A stretch of 64,000 nt of DNA from Rhizobium freirei PRF 81 (GCF_000359745.1 NZ_AQHN01000067.1:1-64000), one strand, 5' to 3'. Positions 8,106 to 17,773 are shown, numbered from the stretch's first letter. Notes: generated from the sequence alone by a model not told the origin. Numbers and translations: made by a program.

Positions 8106-9074
8106 ATGAGGCGGCGCGTGTTCGGCGTGTTTAATATTGCAAGCATTATTGTCCTATTGACCTCGGGGGGCGCTTTCGCCGAGGAAAAACAGACGCTTTC
8201 GATCGTGGATGATCGCGGTAAAACCGTGCTGGCCCCGGTCAACCCGAAGCGGATCGCCTCGGTTTCCTACCTTGCGGTCGATGTTGCGCTTGCTCTCGGT
8301 ATCAAGCCTGTTGCGACCACCTACATGACGGCCGGACGCGAACCGGACTTTCTTCTTGGCCTGACGAAGGACATGAAGCAGATCGGGCAACGGGCGAAGC
8401 CCAACCTCGAATTGCTGTCGGAAGTCCGGCCCGATGTCATCATTGCCATGAAGCGCTATACCGTCGGCAATGCCCCGCAGTTCGAAAAGATCGCGCCCTA
8501 TATCGCTTATAATATGGAGCTTCTGAGCCAAAGCTACCAGGAGGTCGCCGACCTTTCGAAGCTGTTTGGAAAGCCTCAACGCGGCGAGGAGCTGAATGCT
8601 GCTTTCAAAAAGGATCTCGGAGCTTTCGCCGCAAAGGCGCCGAAGGATGCGCACCCGCGTTTCCAAATCATGTGGGCGGGCGATACCCCATTCTCCTTCC
8701 ATACCGAAAACACCGCAGCATCGATCGTTGCAGCGCTCGGAGGCGACAATATTGTCGGCCCGATGACGAAGGAAGGCCGGTTCGGCGAAGAGCTGAGCCT
8801 TGAAACCATGCTGGAAAAAGATCCGGAAGTGATCTTCGTCTATGACAGCGGCCCGGATCGTCCGCATGAGAACAACCCCATCTGGCAGCAGCTCTCGGCG
8901 GTCAAGAAAGGCCGCGTGCATTATGTCGGTGACGAGTGGGTGGAAACCAATGGTCCGATCGCCCGTGAGCTGGTGCTGCGTGAGGCCGCCCACTACCTCT
9001 ACCCTGACACCTTCCCTGCCGTCGATGTCAAGGCGGAGGCGGCCAGGCTGATTCCGGCCGACCTGCAAAATTGA
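8106..9074 (+). CDS. Metallophore ABC transporter periplasmic binding protein
   Basis: A 322-residue secreted protein with a signal peptide (about residues 1-25, hydrophobic stretch IASIIVLLTSGGAFA) and a TroA-like class III binding-protein fold as in FepB, FhuD and BtuF. It shows the typical opening DDRGKTVLAPVNPKRIASVS, the ELLSEVRPDVII segment near 115 and a second lobe after about 190. Such proteins capture Fe(III)-siderophores, heme or cobalamin in the periplasm. Its position after a diaminopropionate-type biosynthetic run points to the metal complex of the locus's own product. A GGAGG site precedes the ATG. The gene overlaps the downstream permease start. No TonB-dependent outer membrane receptor is present nearby. 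Confidence 0.85.
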   Translation: MRRRVFGVFNIASIIVLLTSGGAFAEEKQTLSIVDDRGKTVLAPVNPKRIASVSYLAVDVALALGIKPVATTYMTAGREPDFLLGLTKDMKQIGQRAKPNLELLSEVRPDVIIAMKRYTVGNAPQFEKIAPYIAYNMELLSQSYQEVADLSKLFGKPQRGEELNAAFKKDLGAFAAKAPKDAHPRFQIMWAGDTPFSFHTENTAASIVAALGGDNIVGPMTKEGRFGEELSLETMLEKDPEVIFVYDSGPDRPHENNPIWQQLSAVKKGRVHYVGDEWVETNGPIARELVLREAAHYLYPDTFPAVDVKAEAARLIPADLQN

Positions 9075-10102
9075 TAGGGGTCGCGGCCACCGCGCGGCGA
9101 CGGAATGATCTTCAGCCGCTGGTGATGACGATCATCATCATGGTCGTTGCTGCGATCGTCGTAATCTGCGGACTTCTGGTCGGCGCCAAGCCGCTTCAGC
9201 CGCGTGCTCTTTGGACGATCCTGTTCGCACCCGACGGGAAGATCGATTCCATTCTCGTATGGACATTGCGGCTGCCACGCAGCCTCGCGGCTTTTATCGG
9301 GGGCGCCGGTCTCGGCGTCTCCGGTTATCTGCTGCAGATCCTGACCCGCAACCCGCTCGCCGGCCCGGGTTTGACCGGCGTGACATCCGGAGCGGTGACA
9401 CCGATCGTTTTCTGTTTCGTTTTCGTGCCGTCGCTCTCGTCCATATATTATCCATTGGTCGGGCTGGCGGGCGGTATGGCGGCTGCGCTGTTGACCTTCT
9501 GGGTCTCACGAGGAGGAAGAGGACGCCCCTTGCATCTGGCGCTTGGCGGCATCAGCATCTCCTTGTTCCTGAGCGCGGTCACGACCTACATTCTCCTATT
9601 GAGCGGACCACAGGTGCCGTCATTGCTTTTCTGGCTGTCTGGCGGCTTTCAGGGACGTTCGTGGACGCAGCTCTCATACATGACCCCATGGGTTTTTGCC
9701 GGCACCGCCGGCGCACTGGCATGCCAGCGCGTGATCGGGCTTCTCGCCCTAAGCGAACAGGCAGCGGCCGGGATGGGATTGCAGCTCTCGTTCTGGAAAC
9801 CCTTGCTGCTTCTTCTGGCGGTTTTTCCCGTAGCGGGGGTCACACCCGTGGCGGGTCCCGTGGCGTTTGTCGGGTTGGCGGCGCCGCACATCGCCCGGCT
9901 TTTGAGGCCGAACGGCCCGGGATGGGCGATCGCCCTGACAGCAGCGCTCGGCGGTCTGATGGTGGCTGCGGCCGACGTGATTGCGCGAAGCGTTGCCGCC
10001 CCCCAGGAACTTCCGGTCGGGATCGTCACGGCGCTGATAGGAGGACCTGTGTTCATCTACCTCGTTCAAAGCCGCGGCTTCTCGTTCAAGGGAGAAGCGT
10101 GA
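9071..10102 (+). CDS. FecCD-type metallophore ABC permease, subunit 1
   Basis: A 343-residue permease of the FecCD/BtuC family with about ten membrane helices. The conserved segment TRNPLAGPGLTGVTSGA lies around 95-110 and the cytoplasmic coupling motif GLAAPHIARLL around 275. It forms the membrane channel with the next gene product and is driven by the ATPase at 11153. The TTG start at 9071 overlaps the stop of the binding protein, suggesting coupling. An ATG at 9125 would remove the short cytoplasmic N-terminus, so I prefer the TTG but with doubt. Confidence 0.85.
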   Translation: MIGVAATARRRNDLQPLVMTIIIMVVAAIVVICGLLVGAKPLQPRALWTILFAPDGKIDSILVWTLRLPRSLAAFIGGAGLGVSGYLLQILTRNPLAGPGLTGVTSGAVTPIVFCFVFVPSLSSIYYPLVGLAGGMAAALLTFWVSRGGRGRPLHLALGGISISLFLSAVTTYILLLSGPQVPSLLFWLSGGFQGRSWTQLSYMTPWVFAGTAGALACQRVIGLLALSEQAAAGMGLQLSFWKPLLLLLAVFPVAGVTPVAGPVAFVGLAAPHIARLLRPNGPGWAIALTAALGGLMVAAADVIARSVAAPQELPVGIVTALIGGPVFIYLVQSRGFSFKGEA

Positions 10103-10104
10103 TC

Positions 10105-11145
10105 ATGGCCACATCCTTGTCGCTCCGAAACAATAGCAGCGCCGGGTTCCTGCTTGTCTTTGCCTTTGTCTTCGTCGCGTTCCTCTCCTTCGTGCTGGCG
10201 GTGTTTGTGGGGGTGGCAGATATTCCGCCGTCGGATGTCGTCGCGGTCCTCACGGGACACGGTTCGCGGCAAGCGCAATCGGTCGTCATCGATATCCGTC
10301 TGCCTCGTATCGTGACGGGAATACTGGCCGGCATTCACCTCGCTGTTGCCGGCCTTATTCTTCAAAGTGTTACGCGCAACCCGCTTGCCGACCCGTCCAT
10401 TATGGGCGTCTCCCAGGGGGCAACGCTCGCAGTAACCATCTTCCTGCTCTTCACCGTCTATATTCACTATTCCGGATCGACGACGGTCGCAGAACTTCCC
10501 CTCGAGTGGTTGCCCGCCGTCGGCACGGTGGGAGGACTTCTTGCAGGCGGCATTATCTATATGCTGGCGTTTCGCCTCGACCTGGGGCCGCTTCGCATCA
10601 CCCTTTGCGGCATTGCCGTGGGCGCCGTGCTGCAAGCTTTGGCCATCGGATTGATCGCAGGCTGGGGCTCCGCGCGGATCGAAGTGTTGCTGGAATGGCT
10701 TTCCGGCAGTCTCTACGCGCGGAGCTGGGAACATGCCGCCTTTCTGCTCCCTTATACGATTGCCGGCCTCGCTGCCTTGCCTTTGATCCGAAGGCCGCTG
10801 GAACTCCTGCGTTTCGAGCCCTCCATGGCCCGCTCTTTCGGGCTTTCCTACCGGCGGCAGTTTTCGCTTGCCTTGCTTCTGTCCTGCGGTCTTGCGGCGA
10901 GCGCGGTTGGCACGGTCGGCCCGATCGTCTTCATCGGGCTCATCGTACCTCACCTTGCCCGCTTCCTTGCCGGCAGGCGGACCACCCTTCTCCTACCGCT
11001 GACGATCGTCCTCGGCGCTGTCACTGTTACTCTGGGAGACCTTGTCGGCCGGCTGATAGGGCAGGCTGACGAAATCCCGATCGGCATCGTCACAGCGATC
11101 TGCGGCGTTCCCGTGCTCATCGCGCTTCTTCGCAAAACCCCATGA
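10105..11145 (+). CDS. FecCD-type metallophore ABC permease, subunit 2
   Basis: A 346-residue FecCD-family permease with about ten transmembrane helices. It carries TRNPLADPSIMGVSQGA near 95 and the ATPase-coupling segment GLIVPHLARFL near 275. It pairs with the preceding permease in a heterodimeric channel of the FhuB-half or FepD/FepG type. The ATG lies 2 bases after the preceding stop; a GTG at 10099 overlapping that stop is in frame and could also be used. The gene is followed after 7 bases by the ATPase gene. Confidence 0.85.
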   Translation: MATSLSLRNNSSAGFLLVFAFVFVAFLSFVLAVFVGVADIPPSDVVAVLTGHGSRQAQSVVIDIRLPRIVTGILAGIHLAVAGLILQSVTRNPLADPSIMGVSQGATLAVTIFLLFTVYIHYSGSTTVAELPLEWLPAVGTVGGLLAGGIIYMLAFRLDLGPLRITLCGIAVGAVLQALAIGLIAGWGSARIEVLLEWLSGSLYARSWEHAAFLLPYTIAGLAALPLIRRPLELLRFEPSMARSFGLSYRRQFSLALLLSCGLAASAVGTVGPIVFIGLIVPHLARFLAGRRTTLLLPLTIVLGAVTVTLGDLVGRLIGQADEIPIGIVTAICGVPVLIALLRKTP

Positions 11146-11152
11146 GGATGCC

Positions 11153-11935
11153 ATGCTGCTATCCTGTACCCGTCTATCTGTCGCTTATGGTGCTCGAAGA
11201 GCGCTGAATGCCCTGGATCTATCCTTCAGGCCGGGCGAGATCCGTGCGCTGATCGGACCCAACGGCTCCGGAAAAAGCACGGCGCTCCAAGCTCTTTCCG
11301 GCCTGATCAAATCGGCCGAGGGGAACACAGAGATTGATGGCAGGCCGATCGCATCCATGTCGCGACGGCAATTGGCCAAGCACCTTGCATTTCTGCCGCA
11401 GCAACCGGCCGCACCTGACGAGATGACCGTGGCGCAGCTGGTGCGGCAGGGTCGGTTCGCGCATGTCGGTCTGTTTAAAAGCTATGGTCCGCGGGACGAG
11501 GATGCCATTCGCTGGGCGCTGGAAAGCACCGGCCTTCACGACTTTGCCGACAGGAGCCTGCGGGAACTGTCCGGCGGCGAACGCCAGCGGGCTTGGATCT
11601 CGGCGGCGATCGCACAGGAAGCACGGATCTTGCTTCTCGATGAGCCGACGTCGTTCCTCGATATCGGCTACCAGGTGGAGGTCCTCGATCTCGTCCATCG
11701 GCTCAGCCGGGAAAAAGGCGTCACCATCATCATGGCGATCCACGATCTCAATCAGGCGATGTCCGTCTGTGATCAGATCTCGTTGCTTGATAGGGGCAAT
11801 CTGGTCTTCGACGGTGATCCAAGGGTACTGGCCGGCACAGGATTGATCGAGCAGGTTTTCCGGGTGAAGGGGCGCTTCGTCCCAATAGCCTCCGATGCGC
11901 CTCCTCATTTCGATGTGGAGCTTGCGCGGCGGTGA
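11153..11935 (+). CDS. Metallophore ABC transporter ATP-binding protein
   Basis: A 260-residue ABC ATPase of the FepC/FhuC group. Walker A GPNGSGKST is at 35-43, the Q-loop segment FLPQQPAAPDEMTVAQLV near 80, signature LSGGERQRA near 139, Walker B ILLLDEPTSFLDI near 160, and the switch histidine in AIHDLNQA near 200. It energises the two FecCD permeases. It is the last gene of the uptake operon, and the oppositely oriented patatin gene ends about 120 bases later. Confidence 0.88.
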   Translation: MLLSCTRLSVAYGARRALNALDLSFRPGEIRALIGPNGSGKSTALQALSGLIKSAEGNTEIDGRPIASMSRRQLAKHLAFLPQQPAAPDEMTVAQLVRQGRFAHVGLFKSYGPRDEDAIRWALESTGLHDFADRSLRELSGGERQRAWISAAIAQEARILLLDEPTSFLDIGYQVEVLDLVHRLSREKGVTIIMAIHDLNQAMSVCDQISLLDRGNLVFDGDPRVLAGTGLIEQVFRVKGRFVPIASDAPPHFDVELARR

Positions 11936-12058
11936 TGTCAGGTTAACGCAGCCGGATGCTCGGTGCAATCATCCCCGATCTCGACCGTGTCGCCGCTGCG
12001 GAGCAGGAGAACGTGCTCACGCTTGCAAAGCCTTGCGCGGCAGGTCTGCGCCACCTCG

Positions 12059-13354
12059 TCAGCGAAAAACCGGCTTGTCCTTCCAGAGACTTCCAGCGGC
12101 AAATTCGGCGTATCCAAGGTTATAGACCGCTCGCATGTAATTGGTGTTGAACGGATCGAAGGTGGAGTAGGGAACTTGTGCATCGATCGAGGCAACGCGG
12201 AAACGGGCTCCGGTTAGCCTGGAGTAATTGTAGAGAGCGGTCAGCGCACTTTGTGTCTGCGATTTGATGAAGATGGAATAGGCCCGCATGATAACCGGTA
12301 AGGTCCTGTCGGGTGTCGTGGAAAATTCCGGCATGAGCGCATTGTTGACGATCACGTAGAAATTGACGCTCTGGCCTTGGGTGAGCAAGGGCCGGCTGGA
12401 GCTGGTCAGGAGAGCTTGCGGCATCATCAGTATCTGCGAGGCCGATCCTCCGTCTGAATGCATCTCCTCGAAGTGACGCCCTCCGGAATCTGCCCTGATC
12501 ATGACCGCGGGATAAACGCCTGGAATGCTCGCCGACGCCGTTAGAACATCTTGAAACAGCTTCAGGGCATCGGGCCGGCCACTGTTGGCAATGGCGCCCA
12601 TGTTCCACACGACCGCGCGCTGGGTGTCGAGATTGGTCGTCAAGATGAACAGCCGGCGGCCTTTGCGATGTTCGGCGGCAACCTGCCGCAGGAGTGCTGG
12701 CGTCACGTAGCGCGCGATCATCTGTCTTAATGGTTCGGCTCTTAACAGGCTCGATCCAAAAAGGCCGACGAAGCCTTTCGTCCGAACCAACTTTTGCGCG
12801 ATGCCGCTGGTGTAGAGATCAACGAGGGTGTCGTCATAGGCCGATCCGAGAAATGCATAGGGCGCGATCAAGGCACCCGTACTGACGCCGGTGACGACAT
12901 CGAACTGCGGGCGGGTCCTGGCCGCACTCCAAGCAGAAAGCACGCCGACGCTGAAGGCGCCGCCGGCACCGCCGCCGGAAATCATAAGAGCATCGAGTTT
13001 CCCTCGTCTGGTCGCGGGCGCCCAGTTCGGGACATCCCGCGGCGCTTCCTCGAGCCGGGCATCCAGATAGGTCCGGATTTCGCCATAGCCTGCAACCGAG
13101 GCTTTGTCCGCCTCGCTTGCGTCCAATGCCCTATCCAGCGTCTGCACGCATCCGGACAAGATGAGCAGGAAAGGAAGCAAAAGGCCAAGCGCCCGGACCA
13201 GGCTCCTCCCTGTCGAATGGCAGGACGCGCAGGCGGCATTGCGGCGCCGCCTGCGAGGGTATACGTCCCGCGGCTTTGTTCCGGCGGAAGGAACTCGACC
13301 GAAGAATTTGCCCTGAACGGCGCCAAACATGGCGTCTGTTTTACCAGGCATCAT
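12059..13354 (-). CDS. Patatin-like phospholipase lipoprotein
   Basis: A patatin-fold acyl hydrolase of 431 residues from its first start. It has the oxyanion loop SGGGAGGAFS near 126, the nucleophile elbow GVSTGA near 157, and the DGG motif (SDGGSASQIL) that supplies the catalytic aspartate near 279. A lipobox-like stretch, LLLPFLLILSGC, ends near residue 68, so the mature protein probably begins at that cysteine and is membrane anchored. The residues before it are unusually long and Arg-rich, so the true start may be downstream. Its first ATG overlaps the stop of the RND pump gene (ATGA), placing it in the efflux operon. The substrate is unknown; phospholipid or lipoprotein acyl chains are the family guess. 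Confidence 0.8.
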   Translation of the reverse strand: MMPGKTDAMFGAVQGKFFGRVPSAGTKPRDVYPRRRRRNAACASCHSTGRSLVRALGLLLPFLLILSGCVQTLDRALDASEADKASVAGYGEIRTYLDARLEEAPRDVPNWAPATRRGKLDALMISGGGAGGAFSVGVLSAWSAARTRPQFDVVTGVSTGALIAPYAFLGSAYDDTLVDLYTSGIAQKLVRTKGFVGLFGSSLLRAEPLRQMIARYVTPALLRQVAAEHRKGRRLFILTTNLDTQRAVVWNMGAIANSGRPDALKLFQDVLTASASIPGVYPAVMIRADSGGRHFEEMHSDGGSASQILMMPQALLTSSSRPLLTQGQSVNFYVIVNNALMPEFSTTPDRTLPVIMRAYSIFIKSQTQSALTALYNYSRLTGARFRVASIDAQVPYSTFDPFNTNYMRAVYNLGYAEFAAGSLWKDKPVFR

Positions 13355-16300
13355 TTATGACCCTGCCCTCGTTTTGAGTGATCAGGCCTGAAAGCGATCG
13401 CTTTATGGTCATTGGATGCATCGTGCAGCAGCTCCGGGCCGAAGGTCACTTCGCGACCAAACCCAGCGCGACGAAAGAGCCGATTGAGGGTCTCGTGGAG
13501 GTCGTCCACAAAAGTGAAGATGACAGGAATGACGATGAGGCTGAGCAGCGTCGACACAATGACCCCGCCGATCACCACGATAGCCATCGGCTGCCGGAAG
13601 CTGGAATCACCGCCCGTCAGGCTGAGCGCGGCCGGAAGCATGCCCGACGCCATGGCGATGGTGGTCATGACGATTGGCCGCGCACGCTTGTGACAGGCAT
13701 CCACCAGCGCATCGAACCGGGGCATGCCCTCATTTCGCGACATGATGGCATATTCGATAAGCAGGATGGAATTCTTGGTCACCACGCCCATGAGCATAAG
13801 CAGGCCGATGACGGCCGCCATCGAGAAGCTGGTTCCGGTCAACACAAGTGGCAACAGCGCGCCGCCGAGCGACAGCGGCAGTGCCATCAGCAGGGTGAAT
13901 GGCTGCAGGAAGTCATGGAAGAGCAGAACGAGGACCGCGTAGATGCAAAATATGCCGATCGCCATTGCAAGGGCGAAGCTTTGGAACAGTTCCGAGCTGC
14001 GCTGAAGTTCGCCCTGTTCCACCAGGGCAACTCCCGGCGGCAAGTGCCGGAGCGCGGGAAGCGCCTGCGCCTCGGCATGGACATCGCCCAGAATGCGGCC
14101 GTTGAGTTCGACGGAGACCGTGACATTGCGCATTCGGTCAATGCGGTCGATCTCGGAGGGGCTGCCGCCAATCCGGATGTCGGCAATGGACCCGAGATCG
14201 ACACTGCCATTCGTGCCGACCAGCCGCATATTCCTGATGTCGTCCAGCTTCGTTCGTGTCTCGGGCGAGAAGCGCACGACGATCGGGACCTGCCGCTGCG
14301 GCAGGTTGAGCTTCGGCAAGTTGGAGGAATATTCGCCATTCGTGGCCACGCGTACGGCGCTGGCGATCGCATTCGACGTTATCCCGAGTGCTGCGGCACG
14401 CGCGAAGTCGGGGGTGATCTGGATCTCGGGGGCTTGCCTCGATGCGGTCGACGTGACCGCGCCGATCCCCCGTAGCGTGCGAAGCTGCTCCTCCAATGCC
14501 GTGCTGGCGCTATCCAACACATTGGCATCGTCGCTGGCCAGGGTGATATCGAGCTTGGTCCCGTTACCACCGCTGCCAACCTCCACACGCAATCCGGGAA
14601 GGACGGAGAGAGCCTGCCGGATATCATTTTCGATCGCCGACTGCTTTCGATTGCGCTCAGAAATGGGCGTCAATACGACGACGACCGTGGCTGATCCGAC
14701 ATTGCTCGTCGCGGAGGTATCCGGGCCGCCGCCCGAGGATGCGGAACCGACCGAAGAAAAGACACGCGTCACGTCGGGTAGCTTGGCTACGATATCCGCA
14801 GCCTTCCTGGTCGCCGCATCGGTCTGTTCAATCGTGACGCCGGGCTGCAGCGTCAGCGTGATCTGCGTGCGCGCATCGTCGGATGCCGGGATAAAGCCCG
14901 ATTTCAGCAGGGGGATCGCGGAAAACGAAAGTGCGACCACCACGGCGGTTGCAGCCACCGTGATCTTCCTGTGGTTCAGGGCTGCTTTCGCGACGGCCAT
15001 ATAGGCGCGCATGATACGGCCATCCCTTTCTTCCGTCGCAGGATGGGCCTTCATGAAATAGGCCGCCATCATGGGCGTCAGCAGGCGGGCGACGACAAGC
15101 GAGGCGAGGACCGCAACTGCAGCCGTGACGCCGAACTGACGGAACAGAAGGCCCGGTATGCCGCTCATGAAAGCCGTCGGCAGGAAGACGGCGACCAATG
15201 TGAAGGTGGTCGCAATGACGGCGAGCCCGATCTCGTTGGCCGCTTCCATCGCTGCATCGAGCGGCCGCTTGCCCATCTTCAGGTGGCGCGCGATATTCTC
15301 GATCTCGACGATGGCATCATCGACAAGGATGCCGACCACCAGCGACAGCGCCAGCAGGGTGACGATATTCAGGCTGAAGCCGGCGAGGTACATGACCAGG
15401 AAGGTCGGTATGACCGATAGGGGGAGTGCCACCGCCGACAGGATCGTCGCACGCCAATCCCGAAGAAACAGCCAGACGACGACGATCGCCAGGATCGCGC
15501 CCTCGTAGAGCATGTGCATCGAACCATCATAATTGTCGATGATCGGCCCGATCGTGCTGTAGGCTTCGTCGATCTGCACATTGTGATGGCTGGCGGCGAA
15601 CGTCTTGATCGCCTTGTCGACATCGGTCGCGACGCCGCTGTCCGAAAAGCCGTTGGAGCGTTTGATCTCGACCGCCACAACCGGCTTGCCGTCGAGATAG
15701 GCCATCGAGGAGCGGGACGCGAAGCTGTCCTTGACGGACGCCACGTCATCGAGGCGGACCTGCTGTCCGTTGGCCAGAGGAATCCGGAGCTCCTTCAAGG
15801 CTTCGACTGAAGGCATGGCGCCGAGTGTGCGCAGCGTTTGCCGGGCGCCGCCGATTTCCCCGAGACCGCCTGACGTATCCGCCTGCACGGCTTTCAGCTG
15901 CGCCGATACCGTGGCGGCGGTAACGCCGAGCGAGGCCATGGTCGTGGGATTGAGATCGACGTGAACCTCTCGGTCGATGCCGCCGATCCGGTTGACCTGT
16001 CCCACGCCCGGCACCGACAGCAGCGCCTTGGTCATATCGTTGTCGATGAACCAGGAAAGCTCGGTCTCGTTGAGAGCGCTCGAGCGGACGGCATAGGTGA
16101 CCAGCGCGGAACCCTGCGTCGTGACCTTGGTGACGCTCGGCGTCTCCATTTGCGCGGGTAGATTGGCCTTCACGCTATCCACGGCATTACGGACCTCATT
16201 CAGTGCTGCTTCGCTGTTTTTCTCCAGCTTGAAGGAAACCTTGATCGAGACGGTGCCGTCGGTGATCGTCGTGGTGATGTGGTCGAGATAGGTCAGCGAG

Positions 16301-16515
16301 GCGAGACTATCCTCGATGGTGCGGGCGACCTCGGTTTCAAGCTGCGTCGGCGCCGCGCCGTCGAGCGTGGCGGTGACGGTGATGGCCGGGAGGTCCATGT
16401 CGGGGAAATTCTGGACCGGGAGATGCCTGAAGGCCAGCAGTCCTCCGACGGCAAGCATTGCAAACAGCAATATCGCCGGGACAGGATTACGGATCGAGAA
16501 AGCGGAGAAGTTCAT
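13351..16515 (-). CDS. RND-family efflux pump inner membrane subunit
   Basis: A 1054-residue resistance-nodulation-division transporter of the AcrB/MexF/HAE type. It has twelve expected membrane helices and two large periplasmic loops (about 35-330 and 555-860). The TM4 proton-relay aspartates appear in LALSLVVGILVDDAIVEIE (around 400) and the TM10 lysine in GVVTKNSILLIEYA (around 930). It is a proton-driven drug or metabolite exporter working with the adaptor encoded immediately upstream (1-base overlap). No TolC-like outer membrane channel lies in the operon, so it must borrow one encoded elsewhere. The divergent two-component system and shared direct repeats suggest its control. Confidence 0.92.
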   Translation of the reverse strand: MNFSAFSIRNPVPAILLFAMLAVGGLLAFRHLPVQNFPDMDLPAITVTATLDGAAPTQLETEVARTIEDSLASLTYLDHITTTITDGTVSIKVSFKLEKNSEAALNEVRNAVDSVKANLPAQMETPSVTKVTTQGSALVTYAVRSSALNETELSWFIDNDMTKALLSVPGVGQVNRIGGIDREVHVDLNPTTMASLGVTAATVSAQLKAVQADTSGGLGEIGGARQTLRTLGAMPSVEALKELRIPLANGQQVRLDDVASVKDSFASRSSMAYLDGKPVVAVEIKRSNGFSDSGVATDVDKAIKTFAASHHNVQIDEAYSTIGPIIDNYDGSMHMLYEGAILAIVVVWLFLRDWRATILSAVALPLSVIPTFLVMYLAGFSLNIVTLLALSLVVGILVDDAIVEIENIARHLKMGKRPLDAAMEAANEIGLAVIATTFTLVAVFLPTAFMSGIPGLLFRQFGVTAAVAVLASLVVARLLTPMMAAYFMKAHPATEERDGRIMRAYMAVAKAALNHRKITVAATAVVVALSFSAIPLLKSGFIPASDDARTQITLTLQPGVTIEQTDAATRKAADIVAKLPDVTRVFSSVGSASSGGGPDTSATSNVGSATVVVVLTPISERNRKQSAIENDIRQALSVLPGLRVEVGSGGNGTKLDITLASDDANVLDSASTALEEQLRTLRGIGAVTSTASRQAPEIQITPDFARAAALGITSNAIASAVRVATNGEYSSNLPKLNLPQRQVPIVVRFSPETRTKLDDIRNMRLVGTNGSVDLGSIADIRIGGSPSEIDRIDRMRNVTVSVELNGRILGDVHAEAQALPALRHLPPGVALVEQGELQRSSELFQSFALAMAIGIFCIYAVLVLLFHDFLQPFTLLMALPLSLGGALLPLVLTGTSFSMAAVIGLLMLMGVVTKNSILLIEYAIMSRNEGMPRFDALVDACHKRARPIVMTTIAMASGMLPAALSLTGGDSSFRQPMAIVVIGGVIVSTLLSLIVIPVIFTFVDDLHETLNRLFRRAGFGREVTFGPELLHDASNDHKAIAFRPDHSKRGQGHK

Positions 16516-17690
16516 CAGTCTTTCTCCGCAATCTTCACGACGTCATTGTCCGACAGAAACGCCCCGCCGGACTTCACGACTTGCGACGACGGACCTATGC
16601 CGGAAACGACTTCAACTTCTGCGTTGTTACGGCGACCCGTTTCCACACGGACCCTGCGCACCCGCTTGTCCCCGTCGGCGATGAACACGTAGTTGATCCC
16701 ATCGCGAAACACGATCGCCGTTTCCGGAACCGCGAGGGCCGGAGTGGCTTGCAGCTCGATATTGCCCGTAACGTAAAGTCCAACGCGCGGACGGACGTCG
16801 GCTGGAAGCGCGACATAGACGATCGCCCGGCTGGTATCCGTGCTGACCGACGGTCCGACAAGCCTCACCCTGCCTTGGACCGAGAGAGCATCCGCTCCGT
16901 TGATTTCGACCTTCAAGCCTTCCGAAATGCGCGGAAGGTAGCGGGCGGAAACCTCGGCCTGCCATTCAACTTTCTGCTGACGAACGAGGCGAAACAGCTC
17001 CGTGCCCGCGGAAACGACGGCGCCGAGCTCTGCGGACCGCGACGTTATCATGCCGTCGTCGACGGCAGTGATGGTCGTCTGGGCAAGCTTGATCTTGGTG
17101 CTGTCGAGGGCGGCTTCTTCAGACGCCAGACTTGCTGTTGCAGTCTGTTCGTCGGCTAGATATTCGGTGATCTTCTCCACGGAAAGCGCACCCGAGGAGC
17201 GAAGCTGGCGCGCGCGATCAGCATTGGCCTTGGCCTTGGCCAGATTTGCTTGTGCGGTGACGACGGCCGCTTCCTGTTTGCGAAGATCGGCCAACGCGCT
17301 GTCCTGGGAAAGTCGGACTAGCGTCTGCCCTTTCGTTACCACGGATCCTACATCCACCAGAATATCGGTGATACGCAAGCCGGCCGTTTCCGAGGCGATG
17401 ATCGCTTCCTGCCATGGCTTTAGCCAGCCGCTCGCAGGAACGGTCTCCGGCCAGTCCCGCTGCGCCGGCGTTGTCACCGAGACGGTAAGAGCAGGTGCTG
17501 CGACCTGCTCCGCCAACCCATCGCGGGAGGGAAACACAAGCGCTGCCGCAAAAAGTGCGACGGCGAATGTCATGAACGACTTTCTCAACGATACATTCCT
17601 TAACAGTTCAAGGCATCGCGCGGGCCATCGTTGGCCGCGACGAATGCCGCCACGTCGATCAGTAGCCGGACGAACGTTAAGTGCAGTCAA
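16515..17690 (-). CDS. RND efflux periplasmic adaptor (HlyD/MFP family)
   Basis: A 391-residue membrane fusion protein. An N-terminal hydrophobic segment (about 35-60, FMTFAVALFAAALVF) could be a signal or anchor. It is followed by a beta-barrel/lipoyl half (IVDVGSVVTKGQTLVRL near 110), a coiled-coil hairpin (about 125-175) and a C-terminal barrel. It links the RND pump to an outer membrane channel. The first start at 17690 overlaps the CpxR-like repeats in the promoter. A later ATG at 17572 (directly before MTFAVALF) would give a normal signal peptide and is perhaps more likely. It is the first gene of the adaptor-pump-lipase operon. Confidence 0.87.
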   Translation of the reverse strand: MTALNVRPATDRRGGIRRGQRWPARCLELLRNVSLRKSFMTFAVALFAAALVFPSRDGLAEQVAAPALTVSVTTPAQRDWPETVPASGWLKPWQEAIIASETAGLRITDILVDVGSVVTKGQTLVRLSQDSALADLRKQEAAVVTAQANLAKAKANADRARQLRSSGALSVEKITEYLADEQTATASLASEEAALDSTKIKLAQTTITAVDDGMITSRSAELGAVVSAGTELFRLVRQQKVEWQAEVSARYLPRISEGLKVEINGADALSVQGRVRLVGPSVSTDTSRAIVYVALPADVRPRVGLYVTGNIELQATPALAVPETAIVFRDGINYVFIADGDKRVRRVRVETGRRNNAEVEVVSGIGPSSQVVKSGGAFLSDNDVVKIAEKD

Positions 17691-17711
17691 GTTAGTGTTA
17701 AGCTAGGTAAA
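17676..17711. promoter_or_regulatory. CpxR-like direct repeats between efflux operon and two-component genes
   Basis: GTTAA (17676), GTCAA (17686), GTTAA (17697) and GTAAA (17707) form four direct repeats with gaps of 5, 6 and 5 bases. The last pair, GTTAA-N5-GTAAA, is one base from the CpxR consensus GTAAA-N5-GTAAA. The array lies between the divergent efflux and regulator genes. The same layout occurs at 19804-19829. Confidence 0.55.
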
Positions 17712-17773
17712 ACTTGGTCCCATGCCCGCGTTTGTGTTGTAATATTTCCAAATACGAATGACGGACAATGTGA

